Of a stretch of 64,000 nt of DNA, positions 29,949 to 41,735 are shown one piece after another; position 1 is the stretch's first letter, and the number at the start of each line of letters is the position of its first letter. The notes beneath the pieces are model-generated. The model made no database searches. It had not been told where the DNA came from and saw only the letters and a program-made list of their open reading frames with translations. The DNA is taken from NCBI GenBank assembly GCA_025594325.1, contig JANHCV010000011.1:434001-498000 (forward strand), written 5' to 3'. Position numbers and translations under genes: made by a program. The stretch is from Blastocladiella emersonii ATCC 22665. Its lineage: Eukaryota > Blastocladiomycota > Blastocladiomycetes > Blastocladiales > Blastocladiaceae.

Positions 29949-32900
29949 ATCAAATTTACTGTCATAACTTCTATCCCGCCACGGTCTAATATATACTCAG
30001 ATGACCAAGAGCTCGGAAATTTCGAGAAACTGTTGAAAAATGCTCTAATAGACATGCGAAAATTCTCGTATGCTGTCCTAATTGCAGAGATTATGTTCTG
30101 TAAGTGGCGGACAATTCTAATGCCTGGATACCGAGAAATCAGCGCCTCAAAATTCGACTCTTCCAATTCCCACTTAGCGATTACCTAGGTTACCTGTCGT
30201 AATTCTTTCAATAAAAATTATTTGGCGCGTCAACGAGCTAATAAAAAATAGCTTTTAGATTGTGACTACATTTTCTCTCACGACAACAAAAAAATACAAA
30301 GCGCGGGACAAGGGAAGTGGGCTCAACTAGGCAAATTCAAGCGCCAATCGTCGCACCCCAAGGAAGGGGATTCAAACCGTCAGGAAATTTTATCGCCAGT
30401 GTCCAGTTACATGACCACCTCTATCCTCACTGAATGTTTTGCGCCGTGTTAAACCAAAAACAGGGTGGCCCCACAAGTGGTTTTTTTTTTAAGGCCCAGT
30501 CTCAAACAACAATTTTGGCCATGTCCCACCAAACATGAAAAAGAAACGCACAACTGGTTGGGCTGCGAAAATAGTACAAGGGAGGCGAGTTTGAGAATTC
30601 CAGCTGAACTTGCCTCAAGTCAGAAAAAAAAAAGAATTTATCGTTGAGCGATATGATTCAAAAAGGCAAGTTCAAGGTGCTGTCCCAGTTTACTGCCTGC
30701 CTCACAAGAGTGCCAATAATTCCGAATTCCGATCACCTGCGCACGCCAAGCGCAGCTGGTGCTCAAGAATTCAGCACTCAAAAGAGAGTTTGTTCAGACA
30801 CCTAAAACCTCATAATTTATATTTGGCTAAATAAGCTGTTAACTTACAAATCACAGAGCTAAATTCAAGTGTAGATTTCGCTGGTTGCCGCGCAAGTGCA
30901 GAAAACCCGCTCTCGATTGAAGTATATATACGAATTTATGGTTCAAGGTTGTCAGGCCGGCGTATTGACAAAATGCTCATTCACAGCTGACGTAACTGAC
31001 GTAAAGATGCTTCCATCCCCACCAAGTCAGTCATAGCTTTTTACGAATTTGCTTTGCTCTTTTGAGACAAGAGACACATCAACGATGCAGACAATGACAC
31101 GCTGGGCAGAAAAGTCGCTGTTAGCCATACACAAAAAAAAATGATAAATTTTTAACAAAATAAGTTTTTAAGCGCTATAAATATATTTACTAAAGCTTGC
31201 GCGCGCTAACGAAAATAGTGTACAAAGACGTTCCTTTGCCTTGCCTCACACCCCCACACCCAAGGACACGAGCCAGATCTCAAATTGGTTGGCGCAGCCT
31301 ATGTCTTTCAACTTGCATCAATGCTGGCTGAGAATTCAAAACCATGACGTTACAATATATCCTGATGGTTGCAGCGGCGTTATCTTGTACATCGGGATTC
31401 AAACTACCTTCTTCTTGCGGGTTTCAATGGCCACCATCTTACGAGCCTTAACAAACGTATTGCGCGCTACCTTTCCAATATAGTCAAAATCAAAGAAAAT
31501 AAAGCAAGGCAGTCAAACCACGCCAAGGTGAGTTTTGTACACCGCTGCGCCGCTTGTTTCAAGAAGGTAGTTTGGCAACACCAGAGGCCAAAATCCTGGT
31601 GGGTTATGTGAGTTGTGACAAAATGCCACGCTTGTTGGGACCTATGCGCACTAGCACACACTGTGTCATGAGTTTGGAAAGCGTGTTACGCTGCGCCTTC
31701 AGCAGCTCGCCCCTGATTCACTGCTTATGATCATGTTCCAGCGCTGCGCCTCATCTCCATCAACGTCCTAATCACCATCACCATCACCATCACCACCTTG
31801 TGCCGTGGCTTACCTACCATACCCGCGCCGCTATGGATCCGCTGCAGTCACCATCCTTTTGCATATAAAGCAGCTGACCCCCGCCATAGTGAGGAGGACC
31901 TCATCCATACACACCCCAAAGTTGAGAGTTGTCAAACTTGTCTCCCCCTCTCCCGTCAGCAACCCAAGTGTATAGCTAGCTACCTGACCAGCTCCTCTAG
32001 TTGGAGCTTTACAAAGCGTATCTGTACAACAGCAATAAATACAGCTTTTAAACATGCACGTTTGCGCTCCATTAATGATATTTCAAATCTAATTATAGAC
32101 GCTCCATGTGGCTGGTCACAGGCTATTTGGAGGAGAAAAATGCAAAGCAAAAATGCTGTCGCAAAGTAAACTACTGTCAAAACAACGCGTGCCAGGTGGC
32201 AAGTCACAGCCACGCATAACGTGAGCGCACTTATTAAACTCAAAATTTTCTCCACCTCCTTGCAAATTAGTGCACGTGAAGGAACCCTGCTTCCCCTGGC
32301 TATGCATTGTGAACTGGCCAAAACAGCTTTTGCCAGCCACCGCGGACTTTAGAGCCTCATCTCGCGACTTTTGCTCACCCCGCGCGACTTTTGGTGCTCT
32401 CACGACCAGCGCTCAGATATTTTCACTTCCGCGATGACCAGCTTGCTCTCGAACCCCTCAAAAAAATCCACTCCTCCAATTTAGAGCACTAACTCTTAAC
32501 ACGCTAAATTCAACGCCTCTCAAAACATCGATGGACAGTCCGCGCAACAAAATTTTATGCACCACTGTGAAGCTTCTAGTGCTGCCTCTCTCGCTTCCGT
32601 GAACCCGTGAGCTGAAGAAGACCTTGATCCCGTTGTTGGAACGGGCAACATGCAAAGCGAGGTGCAAGCGGCCCTGTACGCTCAGGTTGGAGGTCGTAGC
32701 AGCGACGGTGGGGAGCGTTGGCTGCGCTGGGTTGGCAAGCGGGAGCAGTGCAGCGAGTACGGATGTTGCACGCTGCGTGGCGGTGACAGGTGGCAACCGT
32801 CCTTGATCCGGCTGGTACTTCACATGGTCGCGCTTGTCAAAAGACGAGTGGTACATCTGAGAGCAGCTGCATTGCGTCCAAGGCGAGCGGGCAACCGGCT

Positions 32901-34100
32901 TGCGAGTCGCGCGGGTGGCAGGCGTGGCGAGTGCCACGGCGAGTCGCAGCAAGCACCACAATAGCCACCAGGCGCTCCTCATGCCCGCCCGCGCTTGCGT
33001 GGGCCACGATTCATAGAGTAGCAACACCTGGAGCTGTCCAAGAGCAGCGAAGCGCTGCGCGAAACTAGGCGAGTAGTCAATCTCACACGCAGGACGTGGC
33101 GCAGTTGCTGTATCGCCAAACTTACACAACAATGCAACGCGGGACGATGCTGCCAGAGTGCGCTTCTCAAGGGGCTCAGCGCGCCCACGCCTGTAGCCTG
33201 CACAATTGCAGGCCCCGTTGGCCGTGGCCGCGCAGTATCTGGCGCGGTCGCAACAGCCCACGCGGCTTGCATGCGGTGGGGTTGGCGTGTACGCAAGGAT
33301 CTCAAGCCTTGTTGAAGCGGAGCGGGGCGAGGTGGCTTGTCAACAGCGCAGGCCAAGCGAACTCGGCAATGGCGGCAGGCGCATGCTGCGCGGTGACACG
33401 CGCAAGCACTCGCGGGCAGCAGTATGCTTCAGGGCTGCAGCATGAGGATGTATCAGAGGATGGCGGTTGAAACTACGATGGTACCTGGGAGATGGAACTT
33501 GTGGGCCACACAGGTCAGTGGTTGGCGGCCGTGGTCGCGCAGTGCAAGGGAAAAAAAAAAACGACAAGTCCTTGAGGCCCATAGCAATGCGTATCAGGCA
33601 GCGCCACGTGACCCTGATCAACATCTTTTCGCTCTTGCACGAGCCGCCAAGGCCCTTAGCAACCGCTTGAGCGCGCGTAGACGTGCTCCCCTGCAGAACT
33701 TGACCCTCAAAGCATGATCGCTCATGTTGCAACTGCTTAAGCCATGAAACTCTTTGCCTCGCGCGCCCGCGCTTGCGCGCGCGGACGCCGTCGTTGGCAC
33801 GCATGATTGGGATCGCTGTCCGTGGGCCGTTTTGCTGGTCTACAAGCACGCCATGGCTGCAGAGTTGGTGCAAGCACGTCAAGGCTGCCAAGTTGGCGTG
33901 AGCGGGGGTGCAGACCCCGCCGCGTTTCTCACTTGCGCTGCATGTGTCATTCTCGTATGTAGCGTCTGTTGCAGTCCCCGCCTCCTCGTTGCGTGCGCTC
34001 ACAGATCACCTCAACCATTTCTAGGGAATTGCACTTGCATCTTGGCCTTGCCAAGTTTGATGGTCTCGATCTACAAACTGTTGAGTGGGTCAAGCTGGTT
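29949..34100. other. AT-richer intergenic DNA, no confident gene
   Basis: From 29.95 to 32.4 kb the sequence is clearly AT-richer, with poly-A/T tracts and no long frames. An ATCACC microsatellite occupies 31771-31796. From 32.4 to 34.1 kb it is GC-rich again. Long frames there (for example minus 33261-32458) lack any recognisable feature and are probably chance. Confidence 0.35.
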
Positions 34101-34149
34101 TGAACTCACTGCTTGGTGCTTGCAAAACTCGCGCTGACCCACGCATCCT

Positions 34150-34440
34150 GTAACACGCAGACTGTGCAGCTGCGCCAGGTGCTCAAGCTCAAGGCTGGCG
34201 CCAAGTTCGCCAAGACCTTGCTGCTCACCTCGCCCAAGCTCAACAAGGTCAAGTTCACCAACTTTGCCCTTGTGGCGTATGATTGGCCGTCAAGGGCCCC
34301 CTGGCGCAACAAAGGGTTCCGCCAGGAGTACATCTAGCCCAAGAACAAGACCGTGGCCAAGGACAACAACCCGCTCACAACGTGGCTGCAAGTCCCCCTT
34401 GACCGCAAGCGCTACTGCGCAACATGGTGCCGCCAGTCGC
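34150..34440 (+). pseudogene. Unidentified protein fragment
   Basis: The plus-strand frame reads TVQLRQVLKLKAGAKFAKTL, then SPKLNKVKFTNFALVAYDWP and RNKGFRQEYI, then a stop. Similar codon use continues for another 30 codons (NNPLTTWLQVPLDRKRYCATWC). It looks like a relic of a gene. The family is unknown. Confidence 0.3.
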
Positions 34441-35815
34441 CGGCATGTATGTCGCCGTGATTTGAAATATAAATCTCCCTTTGACCATCAAACTCTCATT
34501 CGTCGCGTGTCTAAATAATCGTGAGGAAGGCGGACCCAGCTGAGAGCTGTTCCAGGGTATATCCAGAGCCAAGCCAGGACTGTGCAAGCGCTGGCGAATT
34601 CACTCAGAAAACCAGGATCTGGGCGGAGAGAGCAAATTTGAGCAGAGGAAGCAGTGTCAAGTGGAGGGAGCAGTTTCGAGGAGATGCAGCGGATTTGGCG
34701 GATTTCCGCGAATCTGCTCAGAAAACCAGTAAGTCCTCACCCCCCGCGAGAGCACCGAACGCACCAAATCTGCCCCCCCTCCCCCAAAAAAGAAAAAAAA
34801 AACATTCACAATGTGCCCACCTGTACAAGAGGCTGTTTCTTTACTTTCCCATCATATCTGTTGTGTGCGTCGCTCTCATTTTTTTATCACGCTTATAAAT
34901 CAAATCAAATCAAACCAATCATCCTTGGTCTTGGGCACAAACTGGCAGCTTTGCTTCTGAATGGTCTTGGTATCTGGACTTGAGCATGTCCTGCTGGCCA
35001 GTTAGCCCTGTCCATTCACGATGGCGTTTACTGATGTGAGAGTGGACAAAACGGATACACCATGATGTTCCTGCTACCAACAGCATTTACAAGTTAAATG
35101 TAGACAGTATCTTGCCATCTGCGCCCAAGGCTAACAACAGTGACCACTTAAATAATAAATACTCTCGCTATGGATACAATTTGCCCTGCATCTAACTGGC
35201 AAACGCACATACAGCGTGACGTTCAACAGGTGCCCCCCAATTTAAGCCAGTGTAACGTGTTGTGCAATCTGGCAAGGGGAAAATGTCACATGCTCTGAAA
35301 GAAAAGAAAGCAAAGCGTTAGGCTTTAATTTTGGCATATTGAGCAAACTGCATCAAACCTGGACAGTGTGTGTCAGATGCATCAACGCGTGCAGAAACAT
35401 GCAGCGTTTTCAGTCTGTGCGCACAAATCCGTTGGTTGCAGACTTGCAATTGGGGAGCGGGGCAACATCAACTTGTGAAGGAAGCTGGAAGCCTGATTTG
35501 ATTGTGCTTGGTTGGACTCATTATACAGCCAATCAATAAGCGCCATGGGGGAGGGACTGCCATCGTACATTTCTGGCTGACCCGAATGGGGTGGTTGAGG
35601 TGGCTGGACCAGTGCCGCCCAATTGGGAACTTGATCCAAGTCGGGACGGGCAGGTTCAATCGGACCCCGGAGGCCCGATTGGACCTCGCCAGGTTCAATT
35701 GAAACTCAGCCTCCCAACCAACCCAATCGGGTTACCTGCACTAAGTGCGTTTTTCACGCTGCAAAAAAATCAGCTCCTCGAAATACAGCTAGCAAATCAA
35801 AAAGAAAGAGAAATT
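34441..35815. other. Intergenic, no gene seen
   Basis: Poly-A near 34790 and AATCGGG-type motifs at 35640-35740; otherwise featureless. Confidence 0.3.
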
Positions 35816-36520
35816 GATCAGAGAAAGACACTCGAATTCAATGCATCACCCAAACAACGCAGATCGCCTGCTCTGGCCCTTTGCGTACTCCTTGGGCAGC
35901 TCGCGCGTGCGCTTGAGGAGACCCGCGACCACGACCGCAAACGCGACCTCCGACTTGGCGTCGCGCTAGGGCCCACGACCTTGGCGACATGACGTTCTTG
36001 CGTCAAACACGACGACCTTGTGCGAGATGAATGAACACGGCCTCGCGCAGCGTCTGGGACTCAATGTCGGGCGGGCAGTCGCAGGGCGAAACGGGGACGG
36101 TCTTGTTGCACTCGGCCATGAACTCGGCGGCTGCGACCTTGTTCTTGCAGGTCGCCGTATTCTCCACGACCGCGATCTCGGGGTTTCAGGTCCACGACTA
36201 GATAACCCGTCACCAGCGGCCTCGATCATCTTGTCCCGGCGACCGACGTGGTCATTGTAGCACGGAGTGCGGCCCGAGTAGAACGCGGACGTGGCGTGGT
36301 GGTAGCCCTTGGGCGCGCATGCGCGTGCGAGATGCGGAAGATGCGGTCGACCACGGCGCAGACCTCGTACAGGACGCGCACCACCAGCTTGACGTCGGCG
36401 GCGGCGGGCACAAACTCGCCATCCGTTTCGAAGATGACGTGGTACTAAAAGTGCTCGAACCACGGGAGCATGGTGCCTAGCAGTCGCGGGGATGAGAGGT
36501 CAGTCAAGAAGTACGCGTTG
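35816..36520 (-). pseudogene. Decayed unidentified gene, minus-strand part
   Basis: Coding-like segments follow one another in different frames. They are FLTDLSSPRLLGTMLPWFEHF, then YHVIFETDGEFVPAAADVKLVVRVLYEV, GYHHATSAFYSGRTPCYNDH, EFMAECNKTVPVSPCDCPPD with SQTLREAVFIHLAQ, and AKSEVAFAVVVAGLLKRTRE. Stops and frame changes separate them. The pattern is that of a pseudogene. I do not recognise the family. Confidence 0.35.
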
Positions 36521-37197
36521 CAACACCGCGGGCAAGCGTATCACGTACGTCGACGACGACGTGTAAAGCCGGACGAGCGGGCGGCGATGCCGCGGGTCAC
36601 GCTGGGGACGCCCCGAGAGCGTGGCCTTGTTGCACACGTTAGGGCAGAAGCCGCGTCACGAACAAAGCCTAAACGGTGTTGGGACGATGCAGCGCTGTCA
36701 GCGCGGTGCTCACGGAGCGCGAGGACGGCCAGGCTGACACATACGCTTCCAGAACCGTGGGGGAGGGCGAGCGTATGTTTGCCGAGGGTCTTGAGGCGGT
36801 GGCCGAGCGTGGTCATGTCGATGAGGCCAGGCGGGAACTTGAGGACCGCAAGCGCGAGCGCGATGGGGAGGAGACAGAGTGTCACGGACGCGCGACACAG
36901 TCCGCCATGGTGAGGAAGATGGGCATGGATCGGGTGGTGGTTGGGTGGTGGATCGCCAGGGCGTCGTGCTGCGTGAGGGCGGATGGAAGAGCGGGTTGCG
37001 CGGGGTGGCAGGCGGTCGCTCAAGTGAGGGCGAGCCGGTGGCGTAGATCAGCGCAAGCGAAACGCAGGTGCGCCGACGTCACCGGGGCCCATGTGACTAG
37101 TTGACAGGGCCTCTGCTGCTTGACCGCCGCTTGAAAAAACGCGAAGTCCCGAGAGCGGGCTGCTCTCGCTCTCTCCCCCGCTCGCTGCTGCCAGCGC

Positions 37198-38440
37198 CCC
37201 ATGAAGCTTTATCCACTACCGCCGGCCGCCACCTCTTCGCTCGAGCTCGGCCTGCGTGCCCGCTTGCTCGCGACCAAGTAGGCGCGCCTGCTACACCACG
37301 CTGCCGCCGTCACGGTCTCGTTCGGGTCCCGCGACGAGCTGCACCTGGACCCGCGGCTTGAGCACGACAACATCATGCACCCCACCTCTCTCCCCGCCGA
37401 CCGTTTGCCGCATCTCACCCGCGAGATAGCGTCGCCGCGGCGCGTGGCGCGCGTGCGACCCTGCAGACGCTGCGCGCCGAGCGCGCATGCGCAAGCGTGA
37501 CCCGCCGTCGCGCAAGTCGGTTGTAGAGCCGCTCACCTGCTACGCGTCGCCGGCGCTGCCCTTCTCGTCCTTTCGCCGCGCGCCTTCGCCGACTTTGTGG
37601 CCCTCGTCCGCCTGCCCGTGTTCACGCACAACTGGCTCGAGACTCCGCAGCTGTACTAGCATTTCAAAATCGTGCAGCCCGAGGCCGACGTGTATTTCGG
37701 CAGGCCCGCCAGTGGCAGCGGCGGCCTGGCGAGTCGGGTGGTGCGACCAACTACGGCGGCGGCGACGAGGAGTGGGGCGACGGGCTTCGCCGCTCGCTGC
37801 CTACGCGCTCGCCAACCTGGCCGTGTTCCGCCCCGACCTGCTCACGTCCATCTTCCACGTGTACTCGCACGTGCTCGCCTCGCCCGCGCCGCGTCGACCA
37901 CCGCCTCATCCCGATCTTGTCGCTGTCCGTTTCTCCTCGTGTGTGGCTCCGCAGCTACGGCGCGCGACGGCGACCGCGACCTTTTGCCCAACGTGACCAT
38001 CGACGTCTTCAAGCAGGCCAAGATCGCCATGACGTGGGCGGCGCTGCTTGGGCACTCGATCAAGCAGGTCGCGTACGCGCAGCAGAAGTCATACCACGGT
38101 CGCGTGGCCCACAATGGCGTGCTCTGCACGGCCGTGACCGACGCCGGTCGGAATCCCCGCTGGATTGGCCACCTGGTGCAGTTCGTCAAGTGCCAGTTTG
38201 ACGGCGGTCGCGTGCGCGAGTCCGCCGTGATCCGACACGCTCGTGGTCGACCACCGCTGCAGCGAGACGGGCGTCGTCGTGCGCACGCGGATGGGCGAGT
38301 CGCTCAACTCCAACCCCGCACGCGGCCGCGCAATCATTGACATCTGCTCGATCGTCGCCGTCTTCGACCTGATACTCGGCCCGCACTACACGAAGCGGAC
38401 TCGAACACGTTCATTCTGTTCCGCGGCTGCAGTTCGCTAG
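37198..38440 (+). pseudogene. Decayed unidentified gene, plus-strand part
   Basis: Starts near an ATG at 37201 (MKLYPLPPAATSSLELGLRA) with an in-frame TAG after about 22 codons, then SFGSRDELHLDPRLEHDNIM. Later segments are ADFVALVRLPVFTHNWLETPQLY (stop), AYALANLAVFRPDLLTSIFHVYSHVL, TIDVFKQAKIAMTWAALLGHSIKQVAYAQQ and VVVRTRMGESLNSNPARGR. They lie in several frames with strong GC3 bias. The region faces away from the minus-strand relic at 35.8-36.5 kb, and the two may have been neighbours in one lost element. No family recognised. Confidence 0.4.
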
Positions 38441-38676
38441 GATCTCAGAATTCTTGCGCTGGCGCAGCTGTATATATCTCGAGCTCGTTCGCTTCTCCTC
38501 ATTTTTGCACCGTCTCTCCTCAGATCGCGCTACCTTTCAGGGAGCAATTTCCTCCTTGATCGGAGCGTTCGGGCCGCAAGTCCATCATTTAATTCTTGAG
38601 GTGGATTGTGAGCTCATCCATTTACGTGTCTAAGTCTTCGAGTCCAGAGCTGACCCCATTTAATTTATTTCCATGA

Positions 38677-38783
38677 GGAATCGGGTCACCTCAGGCGCGG
38701 TCGGGTATAGCCAGGCCCAGTCGGGTCAGGTTGCAGGTCCAATCGGGTCAGCTGCGAGCTCCAATCGGCTAGCCTGGTTCCAG
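38677..38783. repeat. Degenerate 20-22 bp tandem repeat
   Basis: About five units containing ATCGGGTCAG or CGGGTATAG with variable tails. Isolated AATCGGGT motifs also occur at 35640-35740. Confidence 0.4.
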
Positions 38784-40217
38784 TGCCAAAATGGCGTTTC
38801 ACGATGGCGTCCAGGAGATGGGAAGCCCGTATACCGGTACATGGACCAGTATACTAGTGATAACAGAGTGTGAACTTTGATTACAGAGGAATGAGGGAGA
38901 CAAAACAAGGGAGAAACAGGAGGGAATGAGTGGTAAATGGGCCGCACTCCATTGTGAATTTTTTAGGGGTCGATTTGGTGCGTTTGGTGCTGTTGTGGTG
39001 GGGGTCTGAATCCAGTTACTTACCGCGAATTCGCGAAAATTCACCAAATTCGCGACCGCTGCCCAAATTCGAATCCCCCACTTGAATTTGCAATGGCACC
39101 GCGGATCCTGGTTCTCTGCTTGAATCAACTTCCCCCATGTGAATCAGCTAGCGCTTTTATAACCTGGATCATCATCACTCACAAAACTGTGAGCAGCCAG
39201 ACATTCCACAGCCACAAAGCTCTGCGCGTTACAACTCAGTTGGTGGTGATGGAGAGGAAATAGGGAGATATATGCAATCAATAACCAGCGCAACGCTGCA
39301 AGCCTCAACTAGCGCGCTTGTAGCACCTTCCAGGGACAATGGTGCTGCAGTCAACCAAGTAGTGGCGCGCACTGCCAAGCTACACTTGTGGGATCAGCAC
39401 TTATGCGGCCATGGCAGTGCTTGCTGCTGTGACAGTTGTGGCACCTGGCACCTGCAACTCGCGAATTGACCACCCTCTAGTTGCAAACGCAAGGTAACTA
39501 ACTACTCTAAGGTTCACCGCTTGCTCTTCTACAAGCGCAACCATGAGATCCACCTTTGTGATTGTGGGTGCCCACTGGCCACCACCGCCACGGGGCTCCC
39601 TCATCCGTACTCACCTTAATTTGGTGAAGGAAGCACATTACCGCCGCTGTTGGTGTGGCCACTTGTGCCTTGCCCTGCTTGTCTCAGCAGGTGGCAACCA
39701 GTTCAAGGTCTTTCCAGCTTGCTTGCCCACGGGCGCAAGATGGACTACGTTAGAAGCTTCATTGTAGTGCATATGTTTCGTTGCGTGAACTGCCCATCAA
39801 TTTCTGAGGAGTGTTAAATTTAGTACACTAAGGCTTAGTACGCTAAATTGGATAGGTGTATTTTTTCTTGGGGGGGGGGCGGGGTGCATTTGGGCCGGTC
39901 ACCGCAAAAGTGAAAATATTCAAGCGGCAGTGGCTAGAGCACCAAAAGCCGTGTAGGGGCGACCAAAAGCAAGCGGGGGTAGCAAAAGGCGATGAGCCCG
40001 TTTTGCAGTGTCACCTAGTGATAATGAGCTCACGTCTGCTGTGGGGGGGGCACCTTTTGAGGGTAACGGGGAAATGGGCGGCAAGTCACCGCTGGCGATC
40101 GGGCGGGCGGTTTTTTCCGCGGCGTTGGGGCTCATGGAGAGATCCGCGGTGCACGCGCGTCGCATGGCACAAATATAATCACGCAAGGGCCAGCATTAGT
40201 GTGCCAACATAACACAT
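38784..40217. other. Intergenic, no gene seen
   Basis: Mixed-composition DNA with a G-run near 39870. No supportable frame. Confidence 0.3.
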
Positions 40218-40289
40218 GGGGGTGTAGCTCAGTGGTAGAGCGCTCGCTTCGCATGCGAGAGGCCCCGAGTTCGATCCTCGGCTCCTCCA
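40218..40289 (+). tRNA. tRNA-Ala, anticodon CGC
   Basis: 72 nt: GGGGGTG acceptor 5' strand, D-arm TAGCTCAGTGGTAGAGC, anticodon loop TTCGCAT (CGC, reads GCG), T-arm CCGAGTTCGATCCTCGG, discriminator A. It has the G3-U70 alanine identity pair, but 6:67 is a U-U mismatch. Identical to the genes at 41664 and 62721. It lies just outside the visible part of the inverted repeat. Confidence 0.93.
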
Positions 40290-40679
40290 CTTTTTTGTCT
40301 GCATACGTGCCTCTCTTGCACACATACTATACTGCACGTCTATAGTGGAGTTGCAGAGACACGGGTACCACCAGACTTCAAGCTTAGCTTCAGTGAGGAG
40401 CAAGCACCTGCACCACAATGCACAGGGAGTGAGCCACAAGAGCCCTGTATGCAACTCAAGTCCCCCCACTTTTCTCAGGCATCCAAGCGTGGTACAGGAC
40501 TTTGAGAGCAAACCCCAGTATTTTTTTTTTCTTTTATTCTGCAGCCGCTCGCTTCCCTGGATGGCTGGTGTTCCATGCTGTTGCGTCTCAAGCTACTTGT
40601 CAAGCAGGGAGCAGGTGACAATTGCGCACCTAATCTGTTATGTGCAATTGTCTGCACCATTGCTTCAGCCCACCGCGCT

Positions 40680-40800
40680 CCTGCAGCCCCGTTCCCCTCT
40701 TGTCATTCTTGCTCCCCTCACCCTACCCTGGTTTGGGGCTGCAGGCAGGAATACACACCCCTGATTACTTACTTGTCCCTTGCCTTGCTGCCATGCAGCA
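40680..40800 (+). repeat. Short dispersed repeat (SINE-like), copy C
   Basis: GCAGGCAGGAATACACACCCCTGA preceded by the CCCCTCACCCTACCC block matches copies A and B. The later part diverges. The mirror copy lies at about 63656-63776. Confidence 0.45.
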
Positions 40801-41663
40801 CCTTCTACCTGGTCAACTCCCTGTAGGACTTGACACATGTCACAACTTGTTTGAGTATGTCCAACAGACCAGCTGAGCTGTGGAGGAAAATTGGTGGAGA
40901 GCAGAAGCAAGGATTCAAAGTCAGGAACTGGGTTTTCCACAACTCCTCTGCTGCATTGTGTGCCATGACTGCAGTCACCAGGCAGGTCAGGAGTGGGAGA
41001 CTACACCAACCCACATAGAGCCTGCATCCTGTCACCAGTTGCAGACCTACTGCTTGCCAGCATTGTGGTGTCCAACCTAAACGTGTACATGAATTGCATC
41101 TGCTGCGTGTGACTGCACTGGAGCTCATCCCACGTGCTCAGGGTTCAGTTCAACACAGGCGCAGGTTACAGCTCCATAGCGTTCAAAGACTGCACACAGC
41201 AACATGGGGGAGGTCCCAGTGGGAACTTCCCACTCCTCCTGGCTCTCAGTAAAAGACCAATTTGTCTTTCCGTGAGAGCCGCTTGTGGGCTTGATTTGAA
41301 GCCCAAGCTGGAGCTGTGTGCACGTCACAACCAACTGCATAAAAATGAGTTTGCAGATGCTCCCATGAATGACATGTGTGAGTGCAAGGCACCCTCATTG
41401 TCAGGAGGAAAAGTAGTGCCTGGTCATGTGCCGTCTGTCCATTGCTGACTTGTGTGTGGTGCTCGATGTCATTTGCATAGAAGACACATCATACAAACAC
41501 AAAATTTGCTGTTGCACAGCGCATGTGGTGAGGAACTGAAGGTATATGATTTGGCGTCGCAACGCGTTTTCATGGGCGACTAGCGACCAGACATGGAGGG
41601 TGCGCATAATAGCACTGGAAGTTGACCAGTCCTCACGCAAACCAATATTCCAAAATCAAAAGT

Positions 41664-41735
41664 TGGAGGAGCCGAGGATCGAACTCGGGGCCTCTCGCAT
41701 GCGAAGCGAGCGCTCTACCACTGAGCTACACCCCC
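41664..41735 (-). tRNA. tRNA-Ala, anticodon CGC
   Basis: Identical 72-nt gene to 40218-40289 but on the opposite strand, 1.4 kb away. Same G3-U70 pair and 6:67 U-U mismatch. Mirror copy at 62721-62792. Confidence 0.93.

Noticed and set aside
30355-30385. GGATTCAAACC as a tRNA B box
   Set aside because: No matching acceptor, D or anticodon stems around it on either strand.
32458-33261. 267-codon minus-strand open frame
   Set aside because: No domain, no splice structure, biased composition; long chance frames are common in this GC-rich DNA.
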